This document shows, piece by piece, positions 55,929-64,000 of a stretch of DNA of 64,000 nt. The notes beneath the pieces are model-generated. The model did no database searches, had not been told where the DNA came from, and worked only from the letters and a program-made list of their open reading frames with translations. The position numbers and the translations under genes are program-made. Each line of letters opens with the position of its first letter. Positions within the stretch are counted from its first letter, which is position 1. Source of the DNA: Salinicola salarius (GTDB lineage: Bacteria; Pseudomonadota; Gammaproteobacteria; Pseudomonadales; Halomonadaceae); NCBI RefSeq assembly GCF_003206135.1, contig NZ_PZJT01000010.1, positions 1 through 64,000 on the forward strand, read 5' to 3'.

Positions 55929-55942
55929 TGATTGCGCTATCA
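55929..55942. promoter_or_regulatory. Candidate LacI-type operator O2
   Basis: TGATTGCGCTATCA, one mismatch from the perfect palindrome TGATAGCGCTATCA, 57 bases before the galactarate dehydratase start. It is the best of the three LacI-type sites. Confidence 0.75.
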
Positions 55943-55999
55943 TCCAGGGCGTCGAGCAGATCGGGGAGAGTCTCTCAGCCACATTCATGAGGTAGTCCG

Positions 56000-57130
56000 A
56001 TGTCCAACGATGCCATTAGCTGGATCCGTTTTTCCCACGTCCTGTTGCCGCTGGCGACGCCCATCAGCGATGCGAAGGTGCTCACCGGTCGTCAGAAGCC
56101 GATGACCGAAGTGTCATTTTTGTTCACCGAGATCGAGACGCGTGATGGCCATCAGGGGATCGGCTTCAGCTACTCCAAGCGTGCCGGGGGATATGGTCAG
56201 TTCGCCCATGCCCAGGAAATCGCGCCGGCCATTCTGGGCGAAGATCCCAACGACACCGGCAAGCTGTGGCAGAAGCTGGTGTGGGCCGGGGCATCGGTAG
56301 GGCGCAGCGGCCTCTCGACCCAGGCGATCGCTTCGGTCGATGTCGGCCTGTGGGATCTCAAGGCCAAGCGCGCCGGGCTGCCGCTGGCCAAGCTGTTGGG
56401 GGCGCATCGCGACTCCGTGCAGTGCTACAACACCTCCGGCGGCTTTCTGCATACGCCGATCGAAGAGGTCAAGGAGAACGCGACGCGGTCTCTCGAGAAC
56501 GGCATCAAGGGCGTCAAGATCAAGGTGGGGCAGCCCGACATGCGGATCGACCTTCAGCGCGTCGAGGCCGTGCGCAAGCATCTGGGCGACGACGTGCCGC
56601 TGATGATCGACGCCAACCAGCAGTGGGATCGCGCCACGGCCCTGCGCTTCGGTCGTGCCATGGAACCGTACAATCTGGTATGGATCGAGGAGCCGCTGGA
56701 CGCCTACGACGTGGAAGGTCACGCGGCCCTGGCCAGTGCTCTCGACACGCCGATCGCCACCGGCGAGATGCTGGCCAGCGTGGGCGAGCACATGGAGCTG
56801 ATCAAGCACCGCAGCGCCGACATCATCCAGCCGGATGCCCCGCGGATCGGCGGGATCACCCAGTTCCTGAAACTGGCGACGCTGGCGGACGCTGCCGGCC
56901 TGCAACTGGCGCCTCACTTCGCGATGGAGATTCACCTTCACCTGGCCGCCGCCTATCCCGCCGAGCCCTGGGTCGAACACTTCGACTGGCTGGAGCCGCT
57001 GTTCAACGAGCGCCTGGAAACCCGCGACGGCCGCATGCTGGTGCCGGATCGCCCGGGCCTGGGGATCACCCTGACCGAGCAGGCGCGGAAGTGGACGGTC
57101 AACAGCGCCGAATTCGGCAAGCGCGGCTAG
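56000..57130 (+). CDS. L-talarate/galactarate dehydratase (mandelate racemase family)
   Basis: A 376-residue enolase-superfamily enzyme. Lysines in KIKVGQP (residues 173-179) are the first catalytic base region; metal ligands are Asp204, Glu230 and Glu256, and the Asp279-His306 pair completes the active site (DAPRIG, APHFAMEIHLH). The KxKxG...H layout and length match L-talarate/galactarate dehydratase. It would dehydrate galactarate to 5-keto-4-deoxy-glucarate. The last base of its stop is the first base of the 153-bp inverted-end element (57130-57282). Confidence 0.8.
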   Translation: MSNDAISWIRFSHVLLPLATPISDAKVLTGRQKPMTEVSFLFTEIETRDGHQGIGFSYSKRAGGYGQFAHAQEIAPAILGEDPNDTGKLWQKLVWAGASVGRSGLSTQAIASVDVGLWDLKAKRAGLPLAKLLGAHRDSVQCYNTSGGFLHTPIEEVKENATRSLENGIKGVKIKVGQPDMRIDLQRVEAVRKHLGDDVPLMIDANQQWDRATALRFGRAMEPYNLVWIEEPLDAYDVEGHAALASALDTPIATGEMLASVGEHMELIKHRSADIIQPDAPRIGGITQFLKLATLADAAGLQLAPHFAMEIHLHLAAAYPAEPWVEHFDWLEPLFNERLETRDGRMLVPDRPGLGITLTEQARKWTVNSAEFGKRG

Positions 57131-57282
57131 GAAACACTGAATCAATGGCTGCGCAGATGAATCGCTGCGTTGCTCGGTGCTGGAGCGCGAGCCCGGTCGG
57201 AATCCTCACCTATACCCCATAGGCTCCGGTTCCTGTGCGCCGGGCGCCGCGCGCCTTGCTCGCCGATTTCTTCAGTGTTTCC
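57130..57282. mobile_element. 153-bp element with inverted ends (MITE/REP-like)
   Basis: GGAAACACTGAA (57130-57141) and its exact reverse complement TTCAGTGTTTCC (57271-57282) bound 153 bp, with similarity extending to 15 of 17 bases. The centre contains CCTAT-ACCCC-ATAGG and a GGAA/TTCC pair that extend the hairpin. No open frame and no clear flanking duplication. It lies between the two dehydratase genes. Only one copy is in the window. Confidence 0.7.
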
Positions 57283-57310
57283 GCAACGATCGAATATCGA
57301 GGAGTGCGAT

Positions 57311-58639
57311 ATGAGTTTCCCTAAAGTGACCAGGATGATGGTGATGCCGGTCGCCGGGTATGACAGCTTTTTGCTCAACCTGAGCGGCGGCCATGCGCCG
57401 TGGTTCATTCGCTGCCTGCTGATCCTCGAGGATGATGCCGGCAACCAGGGCGTCGGCGAGATCCCGTCCAGCGAGGGAATTCTCAAGGGGCTGGAGCAGT
57501 GTCGTTCTCTGGTCGAAGGCTCCAGAGTCAACGAGGTCAAGCAGACGCTCAACCGCTCGCGCCTGCTGCTGGCGACCAACGGGCGGGAGGAGCGGGGACG
57601 CCAGACGTTCGATCTGCGCGTGGCGGTGCACGTGCTGACTGCCATCGAATCGGCGCTGTTCGATCTCTACGGCCAGGCGTTGGGTCAGCCGGTGGCGGAC
57701 CTGTTGGGCCGTTTCGGCCGCCAGCGCGATGAAGTCGAAGCGCTGGGCTATCTGTTCCTGCTGGGTGATCCGGGCAAGACCGACTTGCCGTATCCCAAGC
57801 CCGAAAACCCGGTCGATGCGTGGGACGAAGTCCGCCGTCGGGAGGCGCTGACGCCGGATGCCGTGGCCAATCTGGCCAAGGCGGCCTATGAGCGTTACGG
57901 CTTCAAGGACTTCAAGCTCAAGGGCGGCGTGCTGCGGGGCGAAGAGGAAGCCGACTGCATCCGTGCGCTGCACGAAGCCTTCCCCGAAGCCCGGCTGACG
58001 CTGGACCCCAACGGGGCCTGGAAGCTCGACGAGGCGGTTCGGGTTCTCGATCCGATCAAGCACATCCTCAGCTATGCCGAAGATCCCTGCGGGCAGGAAG
58101 AGAGCTGGTCCGGGCGCGAGGTGATGGCCGAGTTCAAGAAGCGCACCGGTTTGCCCACCGCCACCAACATGATCGCGACCGACTTCAAGCAGCTGCAGTA
58201 TGCGGTAGCGCTCAATGCCGTCGACATTCCACTGGCGGACTGCCATTTCTGGACCATGCAGGGCGCGGTCATGGTCGGCGAGCTGTGTGACGAGTGGGGG
58301 ATGACCTGGGGCTCGCACTCCAACAACCACTTCGATGTCTCACTGGCGATGATGACCCACGTAGCGGCAGCTTGTCCGGGCAATATCACGGCCATCGATA
58401 CGCACTGGATCTGGCAGGACGGCCAGCGCCTGACCGAGGCGCCCTTCGCGATCCGCGAGGGCAAGCTGAGTGTGCCGAAGACGCCGGGGCTCGGGGTCAG
58501 GCTCGACATGGCTCAGGTCGAAAAGGCCCACGCCCTCTACAAGTCGCTCGACGTGCGTCAACGCAACGATGCAATGGCGATGCAGTATCTGATCGATGGC
58601 TGGTCGTTCGATCCCAAGCGGCCAGCGCTGGTGCGCTGA
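57311..58639 (+). CDS. gudD: Glucarate dehydratase
   Basis: A 442-residue enolase-superfamily enzyme that turns D-glucarate into 5-keto-4-deoxy-glucarate. Close agreement with E. coli Gud[94 protein letters not shown]. The catalytic lysine, metal ligands D, E, N and the His-Asp pair are all present. The ATG at 57311 has CGAGGAG upstream; the longer frame reaches into the mobile element and is not used. Confidence 0.95.
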   Translation: MSFPKVTRMMVMPVAGYDSFLLNLSGGHAPWFIRCLLILEDDAGNQGVGEIPSSEGILKGLEQCRSLVEGSRVNEVKQTLNRSRLLLATNGREERGRQTFDLRVAVHVLTAIESALFDLYGQALGQPVADLLGRFGRQRDEVEALGYLFLLGDPGKTDLPYPKPENPVDAWDEVRRREALTPDAVANLAKAAYERYGFKDFKLKGGVLRGEEEADCIRALHEAFPEARLTLDPNGAWKLDEAVRVLDPIKHILSYAEDPCGQEESWSGREVMAEFKKRTGLPTATNMIATDFKQLQYAVALNAVDIPLADCHFWTMQGAVMVGELCDEWGMTWGSHSNNHFDVSLAMMTHVAAACPGNITAIDTHWIWQDGQRLTEAPFAIREGKLSVPKTPGLGVRLDMAQVEKAHALYKSLDVRQRNDAMAMQYLIDGWSFDPKRPALVR

Positions 58640-58941
58640 CATGTCAGCCGGCCTCCGTCGATAGATATCGAAGGATCTGGGCAGCATTTTCGGATGCTGC
58701 CTTTTTTACGTTCGATGACGGTCAGAGCCGACCCATTCCCGGAGAAACGATCGTACCCGGTTGGATCCATTGCTATGAAAGTGGCGATTTATCAATAGTT
58801 TACAAAGACAACTAATGCCGTATCTCGTTGATAATTCGCCATTATCTGCCAATTCCAAAGTCTAATATTACTTCAAGTATGATGTATGGCATTCTGCGTT
58901 TCGACAATCACAATTCGCTTCGAGTCGAGCGAAGGAGCCAT
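58640..58941. other. 302-bp intergenic region before dctP
   Basis: It holds the gudD terminator (58680-58707), an AT-rich promoter region and a degenerate GTATGAT motif at 58877-58883 that resembles the GT-CAT-AC sites. No gene. Confidence 0.5.
58680..58707 (+). terminator. gudD terminator
   Basis: An 8-bp stem GGCAGCAT/ATGCTGCC, TTTCGG loop, then TTTTTT. Confidence 0.88.
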
Positions 58942-59946
58942 ATGATGACATCACGTTTCTGGAACAACCTATCCGCTTCGCTGCCTGCGGTTGCCGTTGC
59001 TGGCGCGTTATCCGTCGCTGCTTTCCCCGCTCATGCGGAAAACTGGCGAGGGTGGAACGTTCATCCGGATGGTTATCCAAACTCGGTGGCGTTGAAATTC
59101 TTCGACGAGGAAGTTTCCAAGAACACGGACGGCAGAATCAATCCGCGGGTCTATAACAATGCGGTTCTCGGTGACCAGCCGGACGCGATCGATCAGACCC
59201 GTAGCGGCGCCCTGGACTTCGGTAATTTCAATATGGGTCCGATGGGGCCGATCGTCCCTGAAACCGACGTGCTGTCTCTGCCATTCCTGTTCGATAGCGT
59301 CGATCAAATGTATCGCGTCATGGATGGGGATATCGGCAAGCGTTTCGCCGATGCCCTGGCGGAAAAGGATCTGATCGCCCTGTCCTGGTTCGGCTCCGGT
59401 GCTCGCAGTTTCTACAACACGGATCATCCCATCGAAGGTCCCGATGATGTGAAGGGGCTCAAGCTTCGCGTCATGAACAATGATCTCTATGTGGACATGG
59501 TCGATGCCCTGGGCGGCAACGCGACGCCAATGTCCTACGGCGAAGTGTTCCAGTCATTGAAGACGGGTGTCATCGATGGTGCCGAGAACAACTTCCCGTC
59601 ATTCGAATCCAGTAATCATTACGAAGTCGCCAAGTACTTCTCCGAAACCGGTCACCTGATCATTCCCGAATGTCTGTGTGTCGCGAAGTCCAGCTGGAAC
59701 GAACTTTCCGACGAAGACAAGTCGATCGTGCGCAAGGCGGCAGAAGATGCGGCCCAAAAGCAGCGGGAGCTGTGGAAAGAAGGTGCAGAGAAAAGCCGCG
59801 AGAAAGTCGAAGCGGCTGGCGTGAAGGTCAATGAAGTGAAGGACAAGGCGGCATTCCAGAAGCGTATGGAGCCGATCTATCAGGCCTTCATCAAGGAGCA
59901 TCCCGATCTGGAATCGTTGATCGACGATATTCGCAATACCCAGTAA
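58942..59946 (+). CDS. dctP: TRAP transporter binding protein (DctP family)
   Basis: A 334-residue periplasmic receptor. Signal MMTSRFWNNLSASLPAVAVAGALSVAAFPAHA, then the DctP fold: EVSKNTDGRINPRVYNNAVLGDQPDAIDQTRSGALDFG, LPFLFDSVDQMYRVMDGDIG, YGEVFQSLKTGVIDGAENN (the family's substrate/arginine helix). It binds an organic acid for uptake. The neighbours (uronate dehydrogenase, dehydratases) suggest uronate or aldarate. A terminator after it (59962-59990) would make the receptor more abundant than the membrane subunits. Confidence 0.93.
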   Translation: MMTSRFWNNLSASLPAVAVAGALSVAAFPAHAENWRGWNVHPDGYPNSVALKFFDEEVSKNTDGRINPRVYNNAVLGDQPDAIDQTRSGALDFGNFNMGPMGPIVPETDVLSLPFLFDSVDQMYRVMDGDIGKRFADALAEKDLIALSWFGSGARSFYNTDHPIEGPDDVKGLKLRVMNNDLYVDMVDALGGNATPMSYGEVFQSLKTGVIDGAENNFPSFESSNHYEVAKYFSETGHLIIPECLCVAKSSWNELSDEDKSIVRKAAEDAAQKQRELWKEGAEKSREKVEAAGVKVNEVKDKAAFQKRMEPIYQAFIKEHPDLESLIDDIRNTQ

Positions 59947-59961
59947 GCCTTCAAGAGTGAC

Positions 59962-59990
59962 GGGCCCCTGATCACAGGGGCTCGTTTTTT
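59962..59990 (+). terminator. Internal terminator between dctP and dctQ
   Basis: A stem GGGCCCCTG/CAGGGGCTC (one G-U pair), ATCA loop, then TTTTTT. It likely lowers read-through into dctQM. Confidence 0.8.
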
Positions 59991-60019
59991 GTCTTCGATA
60001 TCAACTAGGGAAAACCATC

Positions 60020-60541
60020 GTGGATAACGTCCCGGATTCGGCCACCAATCCTGACACGACGTCAGACAGGGTGCTGGACGGTTTGGCGCGTTTATGCCTG
60101 ATCGTTGCTGGCGTGCTGCTGGTGTTCCTGATTTTTTCGTTCGGCTGGCTGGTTTTCGGCCGTTACGTGCTCAATGACACGCCGACCTGGATCGAACAGT
60201 CTTCGCTGTTGATCGTGGTCTATATCACCTGCCTGGGTGCGGGTGCGGGTGTACGCTTCAATTCCCATCTGAGCATCGACTTCCTGCGTGAGGGCGCACC
60301 GCGGATTCCGCGAGTGGTCATGCACGCCATTTCCGACGGATTCGTGCTGCTTTTCGGTGGTTTCATGGCATGGCAGGGCTGGTTGATGATGATGAGCAAC
60401 GCCGGCCGTCCGATCCCGATGATCGGGCTCTCCGAAAGTTGGCGAGCCGCGCCTCTAGTCGCTTGTGGCGTGCTCATGGTGGTTTTCACCTGCGCCAATC
60501 TCATTCAACGCATCACACGTACCGGCCGGGCAGGGAGCTGA
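60020..60541 (+). CDS. dctQ: TRAP small membrane subunit DctQ
   Basis: A 173-residue protein with four helices. WLVFGRYVLNDTPTWIEQSSLLIVVYITCLGAGAGVRFNSHLSIDFL is the DctQ signature. GTG start at 60020 after AGGGAAAACCATC. It links DctP docking to DctM. Confidence 0.9.
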   Translation: MDNVPDSATNPDTTSDRVLDGLARLCLIVAGVLLVFLIFSFGWLVFGRYVLNDTPTWIEQSSLLIVVYITCLGAGAGVRFNSHLSIDFLREGAPRIPRVVMHAISDGFVLLFGGFMAWQGWLMMMSNAGRPIPMIGLSESWRAAPLVACGVLMVVFTCANLIQRITRTGRAGS

Positions 60542-60545
60542 CACT

Positions 60546-61826
60546 ATGGGGCTTGCGATTCTTTTCGGCGTCTTTCTCCTCGGGTTGATCGTGGGAGCGC
60601 CGATCGCGTTCGCGGTGGGGCTGGCCTCGATCGTGACGTTTCTCTACGAGGGGCTGCCGCTGTTCGTGGGATTCCAGCGAATCGTCTCGGGGATCTCGGT
60701 ATTCTCGCTGCTGGCGATTCCGTTTTTCATCTTTGCGGGTGAGCTGATGCTGCACGGCGGCATCTCGAGCCGCCTGGTACGTTTCGCTTCGGCAGCGGTC
60801 GGTCGCGTCCGCGGCGGCCTGGGGATGGTCAACGTGACCTCTTCCATGCTGTTCGGCGGCATCTCCGGTTCTGCCGTCGCCGATACTTCGGCACTGGGCT
60901 CCATTCTGATTCCGGTAATGAAAGAGAAGGGCTACGACACCGACTATGCGGTCAACGTGACGGTGACCTCCTCGATTGCCGGTGTGGTGATTCCGCCCAG
61001 CCACAACATGATTCTCTACGCGGTGGCGGCCGGTGGCGGGATCTCGGTTACCCAGCTTTTCGTGGCGGGCATCGTTCCCGGTATTCTGATGTGTCTGGCG
61101 CTGGCGGTGGCGGCCTATGTGGTGGCGGTCAAGCGCGGCTACGGCGGCGAACCCTTTCCGGGCTGGTATGCGCTGCTGATCAGCTTCGTCGCGTCGCTGC
61201 CCGGGCTGCTGACGGCGGTGATCATCGTCGGCGGCGTGCTGTCCGGCATCCTGACAGTGACCGAATCCGGCGCGTTCGGTGCGATCTACGCCATCGTCAT
61301 CACCGGGCTCGTCTATCGCGAACTTCGCTGGGAGTCGTTCAAGAAGGCGGTCTACCAGGCCGTCAAGACGACGGCGCTGGTGATGATTCTGGTCGGGTGC
61401 GCCTCGGCATTTTCCTACCTGCTGGCGCTCTACAATGTGCCGGAAATGCTCGCCAATGCACTGACATCCTTCTCCGACAATCCCATCGTCGTGTTGCTGA
61501 TGCTCAACCTGCTGTTGCTGGCGCTCGGCATGATCATGGACATGGCGCCGCTCATTCTGATCTGTACGCCGATTTTCCTGCCGGTGGCGCAGCAGTTCGG
61601 CATGGACCCTATCCAGTTCGGCATCCTGATGATGATGAACCTGGGCATTGGTCTGTGTACGCCGCCGGTCGGTGGGTGTCTGTTCGTCGGCAGCGCGATC
61701 GGCGGGATCAAGATCGAGCAGACCGTCAAGACCATCTGGCCATTCTACCTGGCGTTGTTCGTGGTGCTGATGCTGGTGACCTACGTACCGGCGATTTCCT
61801 TGACGTTGCCCAACCTGCTGCAGTGA
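60546..61826 (+). CDS. dctM: TRAP large membrane subunit DctM
   Basis: A 426-residue membrane protein with about 12 helices. SIAGVVIPPSHNMILYAVAAGGGISVTQLF, GILMMMNLGIGLCTPPVGGCLFVGSAIGGIKIEQT and repeated PPS/TPP loops define DctM. It is the sodium-coupled permease of the system. GGGAGCTG precedes its ATG, 4 bases after the dctQ stop. Confidence 0.95.
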   Translation: MGLAILFGVFLLGLIVGAPIAFAVGLASIVTFLYEGLPLFVGFQRIVSGISVFSLLAIPFFIFAGELMLHGGISSRLVRFASAAVGRVRGGLGMVNVTSSMLFGGISGSAVADTSALGSILIPVMKEKGYDTDYAVNVTVTSSIAGVVIPPSHNMILYAVAAGGGISVTQLFVAGIVPGILMCLALAVAAYVVAVKRGYGGEPFPGWYALLISFVASLPGLLTAVIIVGGVLSGILTVTESGAFGAIYAIVITGLVYRELRWESFKKAVYQAVKTTALVMILVGCASAFSYLLALYNVPEMLANALTSFSDNPIVVLLMLNLLLLALGMIMDMAPLILICTPIFLPVAQQFGMDPIQFGILMMMNLGIGLCTPPVGGCLFVGSAIGGIKIEQTVKTIWPFYLALFVVLMLVTYVPAISLTLPNLLQ

Positions 61827-61870
61827 CGCGACAGCGAGAGCTCGGCTTCGAACCATTCGACACCCCACTG

Positions 61871-61894
61871 GACGGTCATTGGCATCTGACCGTC
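61871..61894. repeat. Inverted repeat between dctM and udh
   Basis: GACGGTCA and TGACCGTC, 8-bp perfect, 8-base loop, no T-run, 23 bases before the udh start. Possible regulatory or translational structure. Confidence 0.4.
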
Positions 61895-61917
61895 CAACCC
61901 AACGAGGAGAGATCAAC

Positions 61918-62727
61918 ATGCTGAATCGATTACTGGTGACTGGCGCCGCCGGTGGCGTCGGGCAAGCCATCCGTCCGCATCTGGCGAAGCTCGCCCGGCA
62001 CGTGCGTCTGTCGGACATCGAGACAATCGGCAACGCCGAGCAGCACGAGGAGATTGTCGCTTGCGATCTGGCCGACGCGGCGGCGGTGGCAAAGCTCGTC
62101 AGCGATTGCGACGGTATCGTCCACCTGGGCGGCATCTCGGTCGAGAAGCCGTGGGAGGGGATCCTGCAGGCCAACATCATCGGAACCTACAACCTCTACG
62201 AGGCGGCCCGGAAACAGGGCAAGCCGCGCATCGTCTTTGCCAGCTCGAACCATACCATCGGTTTCTACGAGCGCTCGACGCGGATCGATAGCCAGGTCCC
62301 GCGCCGGCCGGACTCGCTCTATGGGGTTTCCAAATGCTTTGGCGAGGACCTGGCGAGTCTCTATTTCGACAAGTTCGCGATCGAGACGCTGAGCGTGCGC
62401 ATCGGCTCCTGCTTTCCCAAGCCCAAGGACACTCGCATGCTGGCGACGTGGCTAGGCGTCGAGGATTTCGTGGCCCTGCTGGAGCGGGCGTTCGTCGCCC
62501 CCAAGCTGGGTTATACGGTGGTCTATGGCGCTTCCGACAATGCCGAGCAGTGGTGGGACAACCGCCATGCGCAGTTCCTCGGCTGGGTGCCGCAGGAAAG
62601 CTCGGCGCCATGGCGGGCCGAAGTCGAGGCCGAAGCGGCCAAAGCGCCTCAGGATCCGACGGACCCGGCGGTCGTCCATCAAGGCGGCAAGTTCGTCACG
62701 CTGGGTCATCCCGACGACGAAACGTGA
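61918..62727 (+). CDS. udh: Uronate dehydrogenase
   Basis: A 269-residue short-chain dehydrogenase (extended-SDR type). NAD motif VTGAAGGVGQAIRPHL, the HLGGISVEKPW and FASSNHTIGFYERS strands (catalytic serine), and catalytic YxxxK in YGVSKCFGED match the Agrobacterium/Pseudomonas Udh fold. It oxidises galacturonate or glucuronate C1 to the aldaro-lactone with NAD. GAGGAGAGATCAAC precedes the ATG. Confidence 0.9.
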   Translation: MLNRLLVTGAAGGVGQAIRPHLAKLARHVRLSDIETIGNAEQHEEIVACDLADAAAVAKLVSDCDGIVHLGGISVEKPWEGILQANIIGTYNLYEAARKQGKPRIVFASSNHTIGFYERSTRIDSQVPRRPDSLYGVSKCFGEDLASLYFDKFAIETLSVRIGSCFPKPKDTRMLATWLGVEDFVALLERAFVAPKLGYTVVYGASDNAEQWWDNRHAQFLGWVPQESSAPWRAEVEAEAAKAPQDPTDPAVVHQGGKFVTLGHPDDET

Positions 62728-62771
62728 TCCGGGCCGGGGTCGGTCGAACTGGTATGCTATTCACCTCGAAC

Positions 62772-62778
62772 GTCATAC
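62772..62778. promoter_or_regulatory. GTCATAC motif before the FadR-type gene
   Basis: It repeats the core of the palindrome at 55871-55883 and lies 70 bases before the regulator gene. One half of it is degenerate, so it may be only a partial match. Confidence 0.35.
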
Positions 62779-62847
62779 AGCACCGACCGCCCCGAGCGAT
62801 TACGGACGCCGGCGTCGGCCAAGAAAATCGATAAGGTAGGCAGCACG

Positions 62848-63591
62848 ATGGAGCAGACCAAGGCTTGGGAGATAAAGCGCATCTCTTCTCAGGAGAGTCT
62901 ATCGCGCCAGATCGCCCGGCAGCTGGAAGCCCTGATCACTCAGGGACATATCGAGGTGGGCGAAAAATTGCCGACCGAGAGCCAGCTGTGCGACATGTTC
63001 GGTGTCAGTCGAACGGCGGTGCGCGAGGCTATCGCTCATCTCAAATCGATGGGTCTGGTCGAAACGCGTCGAGGCATCGGCACGCGCGTCCTGCGCTCCG
63101 TGCCGGACCACCAGTTTCCGGCAAGACGCATCAACGCCACCACGGTGGAAGACATTCTGCACGTGCTGGAGATGCGCATGACGTTGGACGCCCAGGCGGC
63201 GGCGCTGGCGGCCGAACGGCGCACGCCGCTGGATATCGCGGCGATGCAGAGTGCTCACGAGCAGTTCCTGGCGGCCTGCGAGACGGGTAGCCAGGCTCGC
63301 CACGAGGACTACGTCTTCCATCGGGCGATCGTCGAAGCCACGCACAACCCGTTCTTCGTCTCGTTGTACGATCAGCTCAACGAAGGCGCTATCCCCAGGA
63401 CCAAGCTTCTGTCCGTCGAGCTCGACCCTCAGGCCATATCTTACTATCTTGAAAGGGTGGCTCGGGAGCATGGCGAGATCCTGCAGGCGATCGTCTCGGG
63501 GCAGGCGGAAGCCGCCCGGGACGCCATGCACCGCCATCTCCAACGGGCGTACGACAATTACGCCGCGTATCAGGATCGCTCCGAAGCGTAA
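62848..63591 (+). CDS. FadR-subfamily GntR regulator
   Basis: A 247-residue regulator with an N-terminal winged HTH (ESQLCDMFGVSRTAVREAIAHLKSMGLVETRRGIGTRV) and an all-helical C-terminal FCD domain (VEDILHVLEMRMTLDAQAAALAAERR; His-containing metal site in FHRAIVEATHNP). Paralogues control hexuronate and galactarate genes (UxuR, ExuR, LgoR). It lies between udh and the semialdehyde dehydrogenase and probably responds to a uronate or aldarate. Confidence 0.93.
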   Translation: MEQTKAWEIKRISSQESLSRQIARQLEALITQGHIEVGEKLPTESQLCDMFGVSRTAVREAIAHLKSMGLVETRRGIGTRVLRSVPDHQFPARRINATTVEDILHVLEMRMTLDAQAAALAAERRTPLDIAAMQSAHEQFLAACETGSQARHEDYVFHRAIVEATHNPFFVSLYDQLNEGAIPRTKLLSVELDPQAISYYLERVAREHGEILQAIVSGQAEAARDAMHRHLQRAYDNYAAYQDRSEA

Positions 63592-63761
63592 TCTCTTGCC
63601 GGCCCGGGTGGTAAAGGCGGGCCGATCGATTCGAGACATCGTTCGACTGCACTGCCGTCCCAAGGGGCGGCGGTGTCTTCCTGTTGGCATTGGCGTCCCG
63701 GCATTCGGGTGTTTTCGATATCCCAGCTTTCTCTAACATCCCAGCTTTTCTAGGAGGCAAT

Positions 63762-64000
63762 GTGAATCTGACTGGCGAACTACTGATTGGACAGCAAACC
63801 GTCAAGGGAGCCCGCGATCTGATCGTTGCGATCAATCCGGCGACGGGCGAGCGTCTGCCGACCGAGTTTTTCGGCGGTACTGCCGAAGACGTGACGCGAG
63901 CCTGCAATCTCGCCTGGTCGGCATTCGATACCTACCGAGAAACCTCGCTCGAAGAACGTGCCCGGTTTCTCGAGACGATCGCCGACGAGATCGAGGCGAT
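63762..64000 (+). CDS. Alpha-ketoglutarate semialdehyde-type dehydrogenase (cut by window end)
   Basis: The start of an aldehyde dehydrogenase: GTG start after TAGGAGGCAAT, then NLTGELLIGQQTVKGARDLI, AINPATGERLPTEFF and an ALDH-type N-terminal helix. The first 79 codons agree with the dioxovalerate dehydrogenase branch used at the end of oxidative uronate pathways. The catalytic part lies beyond the window, so the assignment rests on N-terminus and context. Confidence 0.7.
   Translation, partial: MNLTGELLIGQQTVKGARDLIVAINPATGERLPTEFFGGTAEDVTRACNLAWSAFDTYRETSLEERARFLETIADEIEA

Overview
The window is high-GC (about 60%) bacterial chromosome, almost fully coding, with one tRNA and no rRNA, phage, CRISPR or complete insertion sequence. 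Protein content (GlpG-like rhomboid, YeaC, SelO, PntAB, GpsA-SixA, Slt, YajQ, proteobacterial PepN and a TRAP-linked uronate cluster) points to a gammaproteobacterium. The nadK - phosphoesterase - rhomboid - DUF1315 - DUF2797 order and the halophile-style gene mix suggest Halomonadaceae (Halomonas/Salinicola/Kushneria group). That assignment is inference from memory of the families, not a database result.

Layout. 1-3.3 kb: an AT-richer left edge with a probable gene remnant, a tRNA-Gly(CCC), and a run of small genes (zinc ribbon, HTH-like, several short unknowns, an acidic secreted protein, a Pmp3-type membrane peptide), interrupted by short tandem repeats. 3.4-10.8 kb: mixed accessory and housekeeping genes (DUF6314, EamA transporter, DUF1853, SleB-type hydrolase, ABM monooxygenase, VOC protein, class-V aminotransferase fold, and a frameshifted flavodoxin-fold quinone reductase with its divergent LysR regulator). 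11-13.5 kb: a PQQ membrane dehydrogenase whose membrane domain and catalytic domain are separate overlapping genes. 13.8-18.1 kb: a compact forward block nadK, phosphoesterase, rhomboid, DUF1315, DUF2797. 18.1-25.3 kb: RLAN/ATP-grasp ligase opposite a GNAT, then yajQ, ygiD-like, DUF454 and pepN. 25.4-36.4 kb: aldA-like dehydrogenase, nfo, lipoproteins, YjfB, a HpcH/HpaI aldolase, an orphan TctC, Lrp/leuA, FlgO-like lipoproteins and a formate/nitrite-type channel. 36.5-49.5 kb: MgtC, Bcr/CflA exporter, YegS, a yeast-type cytosine deaminase, Csp, TM2, ExoD, Slt, YkvA, htpG (with a near-perfect sigma-32 promoter), Bax-like and SelO. 49.9-54.6 kb: pntAB, gpsA, sixA.

54.7-64.0 kb is the most coherent system: an oxidative hexuronate/aldarate catabolic locus. 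It holds a LacI-type regulator, a galactarate/talarate dehydratase, glucarate dehydratase, a DctPQM TRAP uptake system, uronate dehydrogenase, a FadR-type GntR regulator and the start of an alpha-ketoglutarate-semialdehyde-type dehydrogenase cut by the window edge. TRAP would import uronate or aldarate. Udh would oxidise uronate to the aldarolactone. GudD and the galactarate dehydratase would dehydrate the aldarates to ketodeoxyglucarate. A dehydratase not seen here would give alpha-ketoglutarate semialdehyde, and the last enzyme would yield alpha-ketoglutarate. Three matching LacI-type palindromes, plus GT-CAT-AC sites fitting a FadR-type regulator, suggest dual control. A 153-bp element with inverted ends lies between the two dehydratase genes.

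No wholly new defence or mobile system was found. The most noteworthy points are the operator architecture of the uronate locus, the 153-bp inverted-end element, the split PQQ dehydrogenase, the sigma-32 promoter of htpG, the frameshifted quinone reductase, and the recurrent 15-22 bp tandem duplications in spacers and protein linkers.
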